From Actinomycetes bacterium (GTDB lineage Bacteria > Actinomycetota > Acidimicrobiia > Acidimicrobiales > Ilumatobacteraceae): a stretch of 64,000 nt of DNA. Position 1 is the stretch's first letter. Every line of letters starts with the position of its first letter. The notes beneath the pieces are model-generated. The model was not told the origin of the DNA, ran no database searches, and was given only the letters and a program-made list of their open reading frames with translations. Location of the stretch: contig JANYKS010000007.1 of the NCBI GenBank assembly GCA_025358125.1, positions 62,001 to 126,000 of the forward strand, written 5' to 3'. Position numbers and translations under genes: made by a program. Of the stretch, positions 1 through 7,926 are shown piece by piece.

Positions 1-687
1 GAGGTCGTGATCCTGCCGGCTCATCTCGACATCAAGATTCCGATCAGCGGTGGCGGCTCGGGTCCAATGGGCCAACACCTCAGGATGCGCGCCCTCGGCC
101 GATCCGGTAGCGAGTTCCATTCGCTGCGCGAGTACGTCGACGGCGACGATCTCCGCCAGATCCATTGGCGCGCCTCGGCAAGGAGCGAAACGTTGAAGGT
201 GCGCGAGGTCGAGCCCGACGGCCTGCGCCGCTGCACGGTTGCCCTCGACACGTCGGCGGAGGAGTACTCGCCGGACGGATTCGAGCGGGCCGTTTCGGCT
301 GCTGCAAGCGCGGTGTTTGCCGCCACCCGTGCGGGACTGCGGCTGAGGATGTTGATCGGCTCCTCTTACGATCTGCGCAATACATCTGCTGCCGCGGCCG
401 TGAATCGGCTCGCAGACTGCGCCGTTTCAGCGAGCGCTGCGATGCCGTTCACTGCCCCTGGCGGCGACGGCCTGGGTCTCGTCATCGTCGTTAGCGGCCG
501 AGCGCACTCCCCCGCTGTTGCCGACGCCCGCCGCCATCTCTCACCGAACGACGTGCTCGTCGCCATCGCCTGCTCATCGATGTCAGCGGTCCCAGGCGTG
601 TTCGTGATCGACGCGACCGACGAGGCCGAGTTCGCAGCATCGTGGTCGGCCCTGACCGGCACCCACGTGGAACGGGCGGCGACGTGA
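1..687 (+). CDS. DUF58 domain protein, 5' end outside window
   Basis: The reading frame is open to the left edge, so the first 228 visible codons are only the C-terminal part. They hold the DUF58 core: RxYxxGDxxRxIHW, then SAR and VREVE, at visible residues of about 40-77, followed by a von Willebrand A-like segment starting TVALDTS. DUF58 proteins usually sit next to a MoxR AAA ATPase and a transglutaminase-like membrane protein. The next gene is indeed such a transglutaminase and overlaps this one by 4 bp (GTGA), which supports one operon. The biochemical role of the family is not settled; a chaperone or envelope-assembly role is usually proposed. Confidence 0.88.
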   Translation, partial: EVVILPAHLDIKIPISGGGSGPMGQHLRMRALGRSGSEFHSLREYVDGDDLRQIHWRASARSETLKVREVEPDGLRRCTVALDTSAEEYSPDGFERAVSAAASAVFAATRAGLRLRMLIGSSYDLRNTSAAAAVNRLADCAVSASAAMPFTAPGGDGLGLVIVVSGRAHSPAVADARRHLSPNDVLVAIACSSMSAVPGVFVIDATDEAEFAASWSALTGTHVERAAT

Positions 688-2969
688 GCAACGACATCTC
701 GGCAACGGCGAGGGCCGAACACGACCAGCAGCCGATCGTCGCGAGACCGAGCGGGTCGGTGCTCGCTACGATGCTGCTTGCGACGCTCAGCGTCGTGACT
801 GCGATCGGTTTCGGGCGGGTCTTCTCGGGCTGGGAGTTCCTGGCGCCGATGCTCGTCGTCGTCATCGCGATCCACGGTGTGGCGCTCGCGTTGCGCCTGC
901 TCGTCGTCCCCGGTTACATCGCGGTGCCGCTCGGCGTGGTCGTGCTGTTCGGGCTGATCGCCTGGAAGTACTATCCGACGACGCTGTCCGGACCGTTCCC
1001 TACTTCGAGAACGTGGGATTTCATCGCATCCGATCTGCAGCTGTCACGCGATCAATTCCCAACGGCTGTAGCGCCCGTTGCTGCGGTCGGCGGCTTCGTC
1101 GTCGCGGCCACCGCAGCGGCCGGCGTGGCCGCATTGCTCTCCGACGCGTTCGCGTTCAGGGCATACGGGCGAGCCGAGGCAACGGTGCCGACGGCCGTGA
1201 TCTTCGTCTTCGCATCGGCGCTGGGGGTCGACAACCACCGGATAGCGGACACAGTGGCATGGCTCCTCTGTGCGCTCGTGGTCATCGCGATCCTGCGCAT
1301 GTTGCACGCGCAAACCGAGTACGCCTGGATCGGCCAGCGCCGACGGGTACTCCTCAGCGTCTTGCCACTGGCAGTCGTGCTCGCCGGCTGCGCCGCGTTC
1401 AGCGGTGCCGTCATCGGGCCCCGGCTCCCCGGCGCCGGAGCCAAGGGTCTCGTCGACACCGGCACGAGCCACGACGTGACCCAGGTCCTGAGTCCACTCG
1501 TCGACATCCGCAGCCGGCTCGTCAACCTCACCAAGACCGAGCTGTTCACGGTCCAGTCGTCCGAGCCTCACTACTGGCGGGCGGCCGGGCTGCCCAAGTT
1601 CGACGGTACGACGTGGGGACTGCCCGATCAGGATCTCACGAGGGTGTCCGGCACGTTCGCGACTGCCCCGCTCGGGTCGCACGAGGTGACCCAGCGGATC
1701 CATATCACGACACTCGGCGGCAATCTCGTGCCGGCTGCGTACAGCCCCGTTGCGATCAACAGCACCAATGTCTATTGGGTCGACCACACCAGGACTCTCG
1801 TGGTCCCCGACGCCGGCATTGCGGCTGGTGCGACGTACGACATCGTCTCGGCCGTGCTCGACATCAATCCGGACATGCTCCGCGGCGCAAGGTCGCAATT
1901 CCCGCCCGACGCCGAATCGACGGCGCTGCCGACCGATTTCCCCGATTCGGTCAGCCAGACGGCTCGCGACGTCACCGCCGATGCCGCCACCGTGTACGAC
2001 AAGGCGATCGCACTTCAGAACTGGTTCCAGACCACCTTCACCTACGACCTGACGGTGCAGCGGGGCCACAGCAACAACGCAATCTTGAACTTTCTGCGGA
2101 TCCGGCGCGGCTATTGCGAACAGTTCTCGGGTGCCTTCGCGGCCATGGCCCGCTCGCTGGGCATCCCCGCTCGCGTGGCGGTCGGGTTCACGCAGGGCGA
2201 CCTCGAAGCCGACGGCGTTTACCACGTCTTCGGACGCAACGCTCACGCGTGGCCGGAGGTGTGGTTCGACGACATCGGCTGGATTGCGTTCGAGCCGACA
2301 CCCGGCCGCGGCGAGCCTGGAGCGCAGGCGTACACCGGCGTCGAGCCCCAGCAGGCGGCGCCGGGTAACGATCCGAATACGGTCGCCCCGGCCAACCGCC
2401 CCGCACCCGCTCCGACAACTACCGTGGCGGGCGCGGGCCCGGCAACGACTGTTCGCCCCGACGGCGCCACGCCGACGACCCAGCCCGCCGACGCGGCTTC
2501 GGCGGCTGCCGCGAAATCCACCCCCAAGGCGGGGGTGTCGCCATGGCTCGTGGTGTTCGCGATCCTCCTGTTCGGCCTGATTGCCTGGCTCGCGGCGCTA
2601 CCACGGCTCGTGAACTGGTGGCGGGCACGGCACCGCAGCAACAATCCGACCGAACGGATCGCGCAGAGCTGGAACCTGTCGGCTCAAGCACTCGGCCTGC
2701 TCGGATTGGCGCCCCAGATCGGCGAGACACCGCTCGAACATGCCCGCCGCGCGGCGCGAATGATCGACCTCGATCGCCGCACTCTGGGTGAACTCGCCGT
2801 GTGCGCAACCGCTGCGATCTACGGGGGCCTCGGCAGCGATTCCACGGTACACCGCTGCGACGATCTGGCCGGTCAGGTCATCGAACAGGTCAAACTACGG
2901 CTGAGTCCGTTCGAGAGGTTTATCACCAAGTTCGATCCGCGTCGGGCGGGTTTGCTCGTGGCGCCGTAG
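684..2969 (+). CDS. TgpA-like transglutaminase membrane protein
   Basis: This predicted 761-aa membrane protein starts at the GTG that overlaps the DUF58 stop. The N-terminal third has about six hydrophobic segments. It is followed by an extracytoplasmic region with a transglutaminase core: Cys at about residue 478 (in GYCEQFSGAF), His at about 521 (in NAHAWPEVW) and an Asp shortly after (WFDDIGW). These match the Cys-His-Asp triad. A Pro/Thr/Ala-rich linker (about residues 550-610), one more transmembrane helix and a cytoplasmic DUF4129-like tail follow. With DUF58 this is a common actinobacterial cell-surface module. A peptidase or cross-linking activity is possible; the substrate is unknown. 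Confidence 0.87.
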   Translation: MSNDISATARAEHDQQPIVARPSGSVLATMLLATLSVVTAIGFGRVFSGWEFLAPMLVVVIAIHGVALALRLLVVPGYIAVPLGVVVLFGLIAWKYYPTTLSGPFPTSRTWDFIASDLQLSRDQFPTAVAPVAAVGGFVVAATAAAGVAALLSDAFAFRAYGRAEATVPTAVIFVFASALGVDNHRIADTVAWLLCALVVIAILRMLHAQTEYAWIGQRRRVLLSVLPLAVVLAGCAAFSGAVIGPRLPGAGAKGLVDTGTSHDVTQVLSPLVDIRSRLVNLTKTELFTVQSSEPHYWRAAGLPKFDGTTWGLPDQDLTRVSGTFATAPLGSHEVTQRIHITTLGGNLVPAAYSPVAINSTNVYWVDHTRTLVVPDAGIAAGATYDIVSAVLDINPDMLRGARSQFPPDAESTALPTDFPDSVSQTARDVTADAATVYDKAIALQNWFQTTFTYDLTVQRGHSNNAILNFLRIRRGYCEQFSGAFAAMARSLGIPARVAVGFTQGDLEADGVYHVFGRNAHAWPEVWFDDIGWIAFEPTPGRGEPGAQAYTGVEPQQAAPGNDPNTVAPANRPAPAPTTTVAGAGPATTVRPDGATPTTQPADAASAAAAKSTPKAGVSPWLVVFAILLFGLIAWLAALPRLVNWWRARHRSNNPTERIAQSWNLSAQALGLLGLAPQIGETPLEHARRAARMIDLDRRTLGELAVCATAAIYGGLGSDSTVHRCDDLAGQVIEQVKLRLSPFERFITKFDPRRAGLLVAP

Positions 2970-3305
2970 CTATTGATTCTCTCGGCTGCTGCGTCCGGCA
3001 CGGCGGCGCAACTCGTCGGGAATCCGGCTGAGCTGATCGCGGCCGCGGGCGCTGAGCTCGCGTTCGAGGAAGACGCCCGCCACGACCATCCCGACGAACG
3101 CCGCGAACGACGCCAGTGCGCTGACCTGGAGGGCCGCGATGGCGGTCGCCAGCGACAGGACCAGGGCAACGATCGACCACAGTAGCCGCCGACTGGAAAC
3201 ACCCTGGTGGCTGCGCTGATTGACCTTGAGCGCGAACGAAGGATCGGCCTCCAGTTGTTCCTCGATTTGCCGAAGAATGCGTTGTTCGTCTTCGGAGAGA
3301 GGCAT
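2970..3305 (-). CDS. DUF3040 small membrane protein
   Basis: This 111-aa protein begins MPLSEDEQRILRQIEEQL, the hallmark start of the actinobacterial DUF3040 family. Two adjacent hydrophobic helices follow at about residues 40-80, then a basic C-terminus. The start was chosen at the ATG preceded by the purine-rich ACGAGGAGAT, rather than at upstream in-frame starts. The gene is convergent with the transglutaminase gene and the two stop codons abut. Function is unknown. In many actinobacteria DUF3040 lies near dinB, as here. Confidence 0.85.
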   Translation of the reverse strand: MPLSEDEQRILRQIEEQLEADPSFALKVNQRSHQGVSSRRLLWSIVALVLSLATAIAALQVSALASFAAFVGMVVAGVFLERELSARGRDQLSRIPDELRRRAGRSSRENQ

Positions 3306-3400
3306 CAGCGATCTCCTCGTCGGGCCGACCCCAGGATAGTGGTGTCGCGGATAGTTTCTCACGTTCTGGGTGCCGTGACAACGCGACATGATCGGATTAC

Positions 3401-4702
3401 TCAACGTTCGTCGGCTGGCGGATGTTCGCGGTCGTGGTCGGGGCCCCACTGCTGGGCACCCCTACGCACGAGCCGGATTCCGCGTTTGGAAACTGCGCTC
3501 GCCGGGCCGATTGCCGTGCTGCCGAAACGATCACGAATTGCATCGATTGCCGCGGAGGCCTCCGCCCAGTCGTTGGCGGTCGCCGCGGCCGGCGCCGCCA
3601 ACAGATCGTCGAGCCGTAGCTGCTCGACCGGCTCGCCGAAATTCGACGCGTGTACACCGACGAGGCGCACCCCGGCCGTCGGATCGATCCTGTCGAGCAG
3701 CGGGCCGACAGCAGCGACGATCGCCGCCGAGGTTGCGACGGGCGCCGGAAGCGTCGCGGACCGGGTGATCGTCGTGAACCCGGCGAAGCGAACCTTCAGC
3801 GTGAGCGTGCGCGCGCCTGTCCCAGCCGCCCGAAGGCGCGAGGCGACGCCGTCGCTGAGCCTGACGAGTTCGGTTCGTAGCTCGGTGGTCTCGTGCAGGT
3901 CGCGTGCGAAAGTCTCCTCGTGCCCGATCGACTTCATCGCCCGGTCGATCTCGACCGGGCGATCATCGGCGGCGCACGACAGGGCCCAGAGGTGTCGTCC
4001 GCTCGCCTTGCCGAGCGCCGTGACGAGCCTCGCCTCGCCGAGTCGGTTGAGGTCGCCGACGGTCGTAACACCCAGCCGCTGTAGGCGCTCCAGCGTCGCC
4101 GGGCCGACGCCCCACAGCTTTTCCACCGCCAGGGGGTGGAGAAACTCGATCTCACGGCCGCGGATCACCTCGAAGACACCTGCACCTGGCAGGACGCCGG
4201 CGGGTGTCGGCTTCGGCTTGGCCGCCACCGAAGCGAGCTTGGCGAGGAACTTGCTCGGCGCGACCCCCACCGAACACGAAAGCTCCAGTTCGGCCATGAC
4301 GCGGTTGCGGATGTGCCAACCGATCGCCACGCCGTCGCCGAGCAGGCGCAAAGCCCCGGTCACGTCGAGGAACGCTTCGTCGAGCGCGAGCGGCTCGACG
4401 AGTGGAGTCGCCTCGTGCAGAATTTCGTGCACCTCGCGACTGACCTCGGAGTACAGCTCGTGATCCCCGGGGAGGAACACCGCTTGCGGGCAGAGGCGGC
4501 GGGCCACCGAACCGGGCATCGCCGAGAACACCCCGTAGCGGCGGGCTTCATACGATGCTGCCGCCACCACTCCCCTCGGTCCGGTGCCGCCGACGACGAC
4601 CGGCTGGCCGCGCAACTCGGGGCGCCGGCGCAGTTCGACCGACACGTAGAACGCGTCCATGTCGACGTGCAGGATGGTGCGCAGCGATTCGCCGGCCGTC
4701 AT
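3401..4702 (-). CDS. dinB: DNA polymerase IV (Y-family)
   Basis: This 433-aa Y-family translesion polymerase extends unprimed or damaged templates with low fidelity. The catalytic palm motif HVDMDAFYVSVE gives metal ligands at residues 14 and 16. The second acidic motif lies in LALDEAFLDVTG. A helix-hairpin-helix/thumb region (GVGPATLERLQRLG) and a little-finger domain follow. The chosen ATG overlaps the stop of the Nudix gene by 4 bp; longer in-frame extensions lack the family N-terminus. The C-terminus ends in a basic, Arg/His-rich tail without an obvious complete clamp-binding motif. The coupling with a Nudix hydrolase suggests nucleotide-pool or damage tolerance, though no SOS box was identified. 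Confidence 0.93.
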   Translation of the reverse strand: MTAGESLRTILHVDMDAFYVSVELRRRPELRGQPVVVGGTGPRGVVAAASYEARRYGVFSAMPGSVARRLCPQAVFLPGDHELYSEVSREVHEILHEATPLVEPLALDEAFLDVTGALRLLGDGVAIGWHIRNRVMAELELSCSVGVAPSKFLAKLASVAAKPKPTPAGVLPGAGVFEVIRGREIEFLHPLAVEKLWGVGPATLERLQRLGVTTVGDLNRLGEARLVTALGKASGRHLWALSCAADDRPVEIDRAMKSIGHEETFARDLHETTELRTELVRLSDGVASRLRAAGTGARTLTLKVRFAGFTTITRSATLPAPVATSAAIVAAVGPLLDRIDPTAGVRLVGVHASNFGEPVEQLRLDDLLAAPAAATANDWAEASAAIDAIRDRFGSTAIGPASAVSKRGIRLVRRGAQQWGPDHDREHPPADER

Positions 4703-5190
4703 GACGATCGCTGCTCGACCCGAGCACTCTCCCGGTCTGCGCCGTAGACCCGAAAGTTGAACTCGCTGATCGCTTTCATACCACCTGCGAGCCAGGCCAT
4801 CACCGGCAGCTTGACCCATAGCGGCGAATCGGCGAGCAGGGGTTCGACATCGTCGACATCGACGAACAGCGCCTGCTCGACGATCCCGTCCGGGTCGTTG
4901 AGCGAGATCCGGCCATGGGCTGTCGTTGCCAACCACGACTCGACAGTCATGTGCCAGCCCATCTCGGGAGCGTCGACCTCCACGGTGTAGTGGCACAGGT
5001 CCCAGGCCGGCACGTGGAGTCCGGTTTCTTCGAGCACCTCACGCGAGATCCCGCTGGTCACGGTCTCGCCATCGTCGATCACCCCGCCCGGTGGAGTCCA
5101 TTCAAGCGTGCCCTGGCGGCGCCGATTCGCGGTGAGCAACAGCTGATTGTCGATGACGATGAGGCCACCGCCGACTCGGAACGAACGCAC
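4699..5190 (-). CDS. Nudix hydrolase
   Basis: This is a 163-aa Nudix-fold protein. The Nudix box reads G36-x5-E42-x7-R50-E51-x2-E54-E55-x-G57, a complete set of metal-binding residues. A second Glu/Asp-rich stretch (FVDVDDVEPL) follows near residue 110. The predicted start is GTG. The gene overlaps dinB by 4 bp and so is probably cotranscribed upstream of it. The substrate cannot be read from sequence; cleaning of oxidised nucleotides would fit the dinB partner, but this is inference. Confidence 0.88.
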   Translation of the reverse strand: MRSFRVGGGLIVIDNQLLLTANRRRQGTLEWTPPGGVIDDGETVTSGISREVLEETGLHVPAWDLCHYTVEVDAPEMGWHMTVESWLATTAHGRISLNDPDGIVEQALFVDVDDVEPLLADSPLWVKLPVMAWLAGGMKAISEFNFRVYGADRESARVEQRSS

Positions 5191-5211
5191 TGCCGCAGTC
5201 TCGCAGGTTCG

Positions 5212-5952
5212 TCAGCGGCCGTGGTGGCGGCGATCGCGGCGCCCACCGCGATCCTTGACCCACAGCTTGAGCACGAGCAGCAACGCCTCGTGGATGATGC
5301 CCTGGGACATCTTCGACTCACCGGCGGTGCGATCACGGAACGTGATCGGAATCTCGGCAATGCTCCCGCCGGCGCGAACGAGACGGTGCGTCATTTCGAT
5401 CTGGAATCCGTATCCTTCGGTCGTGACGGACTCGAAATCCATCTGCTCGACCAACGCCGTGGTGCGGTAGGCGCGGTAGCCGCCCGTCGCGTCGTTGATC
5501 GCAAGCCCGAGCACGCCGGCCGCGTACCGGTTGCCCCAGCGCGACAGCCGGCGGCGATCGGCTGGCCAGTTCTCGGTGATTCCTCCCGGAACGTAGCGGC
5601 TCCCGAGGGCGAGATCGACGCCGTGCTCGACCGCCGACACGAGGGCTGGGATCATCGTCGGGTCATGCGAGAAGTCGGCGTCGATCTGGATGCAGATCTC
5701 GGCGCCGTCGTCGATGGCCGACCGCATCCCGGCGCGGTACGCTCCGCCGAGCCCGGACTTGTCGTCGCGACGCAGCACCCGGAGATCACCGAGTTCACAA
5801 GCGAGCGCTGCGGCGAGATCCGCTGTGCCGTCGGGGCTGGCGTCATCGACGACGAGGATGCCGACCGAGGGTGCGCTGGCCCTGATCGCCCGACAGAGTT
5901 CTTCGATGTTCTGGGCCTCGTTGTAGGTCGGCACGATGGCCACGGCACGCAC
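5212..5952 (-). CDS. ppm1: Polyprenol monophosphomannose synthase (GT2)
   Basis: This 246-aa family 2 glycosyltransferase probably transfers mannose from GDP-mannose to polyprenyl phosphate, giving the donor for lipoglycan and glycoprotein mannosylation outside the membrane. It starts with IVPTYNEAQNIEEL. The nucleotide-binding VVDDASPDGT lies at residues 34-43, the metal-binding QIDADFSHDP in mid-protein, and family motifs such as GSRYVPGG follow. There is no fused transmembrane domain. The GTG start lies 7 nt after a TAGGCT hexamer, a leaderless arrangement; longer upstream reading lacks family similarity. The basic C-terminus RGGRRDRRHHGR may be membrane-proximal. Confidence 0.87.
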   Translation of the reverse strand: MRAVAIVPTYNEAQNIEELCRAIRASAPSVGILVVDDASPDGTADLAAALACELGDLRVLRRDDKSGLGGAYRAGMRSAIDDGAEICIQIDADFSHDPTMIPALVSAVEHGVDLALGSRYVPGGITENWPADRRRLSRWGNRYAAGVLGLAINDATGGYRAYRTTALVEQMDFESVTTEGYGFQIEMTHRLVRAGGSIAEIPITFRDRTAGESKMSQGIIHEALLLVLKLWVKDRGGRRDRRHHGR

Positions 5953-5959
5953 GGCGGCC

Positions 5960-5965
5960 AGCCTA
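5960..5965 (-). promoter_or_regulatory. -10 hexamer TAGGCT, leaderless
   Basis: On the minus strand TAGGCT ends 7 nt before the GTG of the polyprenol-phosphate mannose synthase gene. This TANNNT-N6/7-start layout predicts transcription starting at or next to the start codon. No Shine-Dalgarno sequence is visible in between. Confidence 0.55.
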
Positions 5966-5996
5966 CGGCGGCCGAGGTTCGTCGCTACAAACACCC

Positions 5997-6002
5997 TACG
6001 AT
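5997..6002 (+). promoter_or_regulatory. -10 hexamer TACGAT, leaderless
   Basis: TACGAT ends 6 nt before the GTG of the small membrane protein gene at 6009. It lies back to back with the minus-strand -10 at 5960-5965, so the two promoters are only about 30 bp apart and would compete for polymerase. Confidence 0.55.
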
Positions 6003-6008
6003 GGCCAG

Positions 6009-6317
6009 GTGCCCGACAGCTCCGACGAACGCCCGCTCTCGGCACTGCCGTCGCCCGCTGCCCGGGCCATCGCCTTTGCGGCCATTCTGCTCGGCGGAAC
6101 GGCCGGCGGGCTCATCGGCTACAGCCTCGTCCGCGTCCAGTGCAGCGGCGAGTGCGAGCTGGGTCGTGGCCTCGGCGCGTTCATCGGCGCAGCCGTGGCG
6201 GCGATCGGGATGAGCGTCGTTGCAGTGCTCGTCCTGCGAGCTGTCGGCGAGTGGAAAGACATCGAGGATCGCCGTACTCTGGGTACCCGAGCGTACGGAC
6301 CGGGCATCGATGAATAG
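6009..6317 (+). CDS. Small two-helix membrane protein
   Basis: This 102-aa protein has two hydrophobic segments (about residues 19-42 and 58-80). They are separated by a short loop with two Cys (QCSGEC) that could form an extracytoplasmic disulfide. I do not recognise a named family. Its 3' end overlaps the inositol monophosphatase start by 8 bp, so the two are probably translated as a pair. The GTG start is supported by the TACGAT element 6 nt upstream. Confidence 0.7.
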   Translation: MPDSSDERPLSALPSPAARAIAFAAILLGGTAGGLIGYSLVRVQCSGECELGRGLGAFIGAAVAAIGMSVVAVLVLRAVGEWKDIEDRRTLGTRAYGPGIDE

Positions 6318-7128
6318 CGCCGAACGGTCGCTGCAGGGCGATCTGCGCCAGCTTGGCGCCGAGCTCGCCGTACGTGCCGGTGCCCTGATTCTCGAGGGTC
6401 GCCGCTCCGGTATCGGCAGCGTCGACACCAAGTCGACAGGCACCGATCTCGTCACCGAGTACGACCGGGCGTCCGAACATCTCATCGTGAACGCGCTCCG
6501 TTCCGCCCGCCCCGACGACGCGATCATCGGCGAAGAAGGAACCGCCGAAGACGGCGTCAGCGGCGTCCGCTGGCTGATCGACCCGATCGACGGAACGACC
6601 AACTTCTTCTACGGCCTTCCCGGCTATGCAGTGTCCATTGCCGCAGCCGACGACGACGGAACACTCGCCGGGGCCGTGTTCGTGCCGGCCACCAACGAGT
6701 TGTTCACGGCGGCGCGGGGTGAGGGCGCGACGCTCAACGGCCATCCGATTCACTGTTCCACGACCACCGACGTCGGCCAGACGCTGCTGGCAACGGGCTT
6801 CAGCTATCACCCCGAGCTGCGCCGGGTCCACATCCGCCGGTTGCTGCACATCATCGGCGAGGTCCGCGACATTCGCCGCCTCGGCGCGGCAGCACCCGAT
6901 CTCTGCTACGTCGCCGCGGGGCGGGTCGACGCGTACTTCGAGGAGCACCTCGGCCCGTGGGACCTTGCCGCCGGCGAACTCATCGCCCGCGAGGCCGGAT
7001 GCATCTCCGCCGATCTCTCCGGAGCCCCCGCCCGCCCGGCTCAGGTCCTCGTCGCCAACCCCCACCTGTTCGAGCCGCTGCGGGCCTTGATCAACCGAGC
7101 CGACGAACTCAGCAAGACTTTCACGTAG
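6310..7128 (+). CDS. Inositol monophosphatase family protein
   Basis: This 272-aa Mg-dependent phosphatase of the IMPase/SuhB/CysQ superfamily probably dephosphorylates inositol phosphate or a related sugar phosphate in the cytoplasm. Metal-binding motifs are complete: GEEG at about residues 74-77, DPIDGTTNF at 91-99 and WDLAAGELI with Asp218. The start was chosen at the ATG giving the family N-terminus (SLQGDLRQLGAELAV). In actinobacteria inositol feeds phosphatidylinositol mannosides, and the adjacent mannose-donor synthase makes that link attractive but unproven. Confidence 0.9.
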   Translation: MNSAERSLQGDLRQLGAELAVRAGALILEGRRSGIGSVDTKSTGTDLVTEYDRASEHLIVNALRSARPDDAIIGEEGTAEDGVSGVRWLIDPIDGTTNFFYGLPGYAVSIAAADDDGTLAGAVFVPATNELFTAARGEGATLNGHPIHCSTTTDVGQTLLATGFSYHPELRRVHIRRLLHIIGEVRDIRRLGAAAPDLCYVAAGRVDAYFEEHLGPWDLAAGELIAREAGCISADLSGAPARPAQVLVANPHLFEPLRALINRADELSKTFT

Positions 7129-7211
7129 ACCCAGCGGTTCGAGCCGGCCGGGGCACACCTCCCGAACGCGGTGCGCAACCCGGCTGCGATCGCATCATGA
7201 CGATGTGGCCG

Positions 7212-7223
7212 TCACCCGGGTGA
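7212..7223 (+). promoter_or_regulatory. 12-bp palindrome TCACCCGGGTGA
   Basis: This perfect 12-bp palindrome overlaps the expected -35 position of the response-regulator promoter, whose -10 TACACT starts 9 bp further on. It is a candidate operator. No binding protein can be assigned from sequence. Confidence 0.45.
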
Positions 7224-7232
7224 GGCGCGACG

Positions 7233-7238
7233 TACACT
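7233..7238 (+). promoter_or_regulatory. -10 hexamer TACACT, leaderless
   Basis: TACACT ends 7 nt before the GTG at 7246, predicting a leaderless mRNA for the response regulator operon. The palindrome at 7212-7223 covers the -35 region. Confidence 0.55.
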
Positions 7239-7245
7239 GCCTGCT

Positions 7246-7926
7246 GTGGGAACCCGAATTCTGACTGTCGAGGACGACGAGCGCATCCGGACGGCTGTGA
7301 AGCTTGCGCTCGAAGACGAAGGGTGGACCGTCTACGAAGCGGGCAGTGGTGAGGAGGCGATCGATCTGTTCCATCACAGCTCACCCGATGTCGTGCTGAT
7401 CGACATCATGCTGCCGGGCATCGACGGATTCGAGCTCTGCCGCCATCTGCGCAAAACGAGCGATGTGCCGATCGTGATGGTCACGGCGAGAGCCGATACC
7501 CACGACATCGTCGCCGGACTCGAAGCCGGTGCTGACGACTACCTGACCAAGCCGTTCGCCCCCAAGGAGCTGTCGGCGCGGATCAGAGCGCTCCTGCGCC
7601 GGATCCGGCCGATGAGCCCCGGCCACACCAAGCTTGTTTTCGGCGATCTCGAAATCATTCCCGATGAGGGCAAGGTGCTGCGATCCGGTGTCGAGCTGCA
7701 TCTCACCAAGACCGAATTCCGCCTGCTGGTCGAGCTCGGCCAGAACCCCGGCCGGGTCTTCAGCCGTGAGTCACTGCTCGACAAGGTCTGGGGCTACGAC
7801 TATTTCGGCGACGGACGGTTGGTCGACGTGCACATTCGGCGGCTGCGCACCAAGGTCGAAGCGGATGCCGCCAACCCCCGTCACGTCGTGACAGTGCGAG
7901 GCTTGGGCTACCGACTGCAGTCGTGA
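7246..7926 (+). CDS. mtrA: OmpR-family response regulator, MtrA-like
   Basis: This is a 226-aa response regulator. The receiver domain (residues 1-115) has an acidic pocket at residues 10-11, phospho-acceptor Asp53 in LIDIMLPG and Lys102 in TKPF. The winged-helix domain (about 130-226) ends VTVRGLGYRL as in OmpR/PhoB DNA-binding domains. It overlaps the sensor kinase gene by 4 bp, and a GerMN lipoprotein gene follows. That is the actinobacterial mtrA-mtrB-lpqB order, which controls cell-wall and division genes in relatives. The symbol rests on gene order and similarity and could be wrong for this lineage. Confidence 0.85.
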   Translation: MGTRILTVEDDERIRTAVKLALEDEGWTVYEAGSGEEAIDLFHHSSPDVVLIDIMLPGIDGFELCRHLRKTSDVPIVMVTARADTHDIVAGLEAGADDYLTKPFAPKELSARIRALLRRIRPMSPGHTKLVFGDLEIIPDEGKVLRSGVELHLTKTEFRLLVELGQNPGRVFSRESLLDKVWGYDYFGDGRLVDVHIRRLRTKVEADAANPRHVVTVRGLGYRLQS

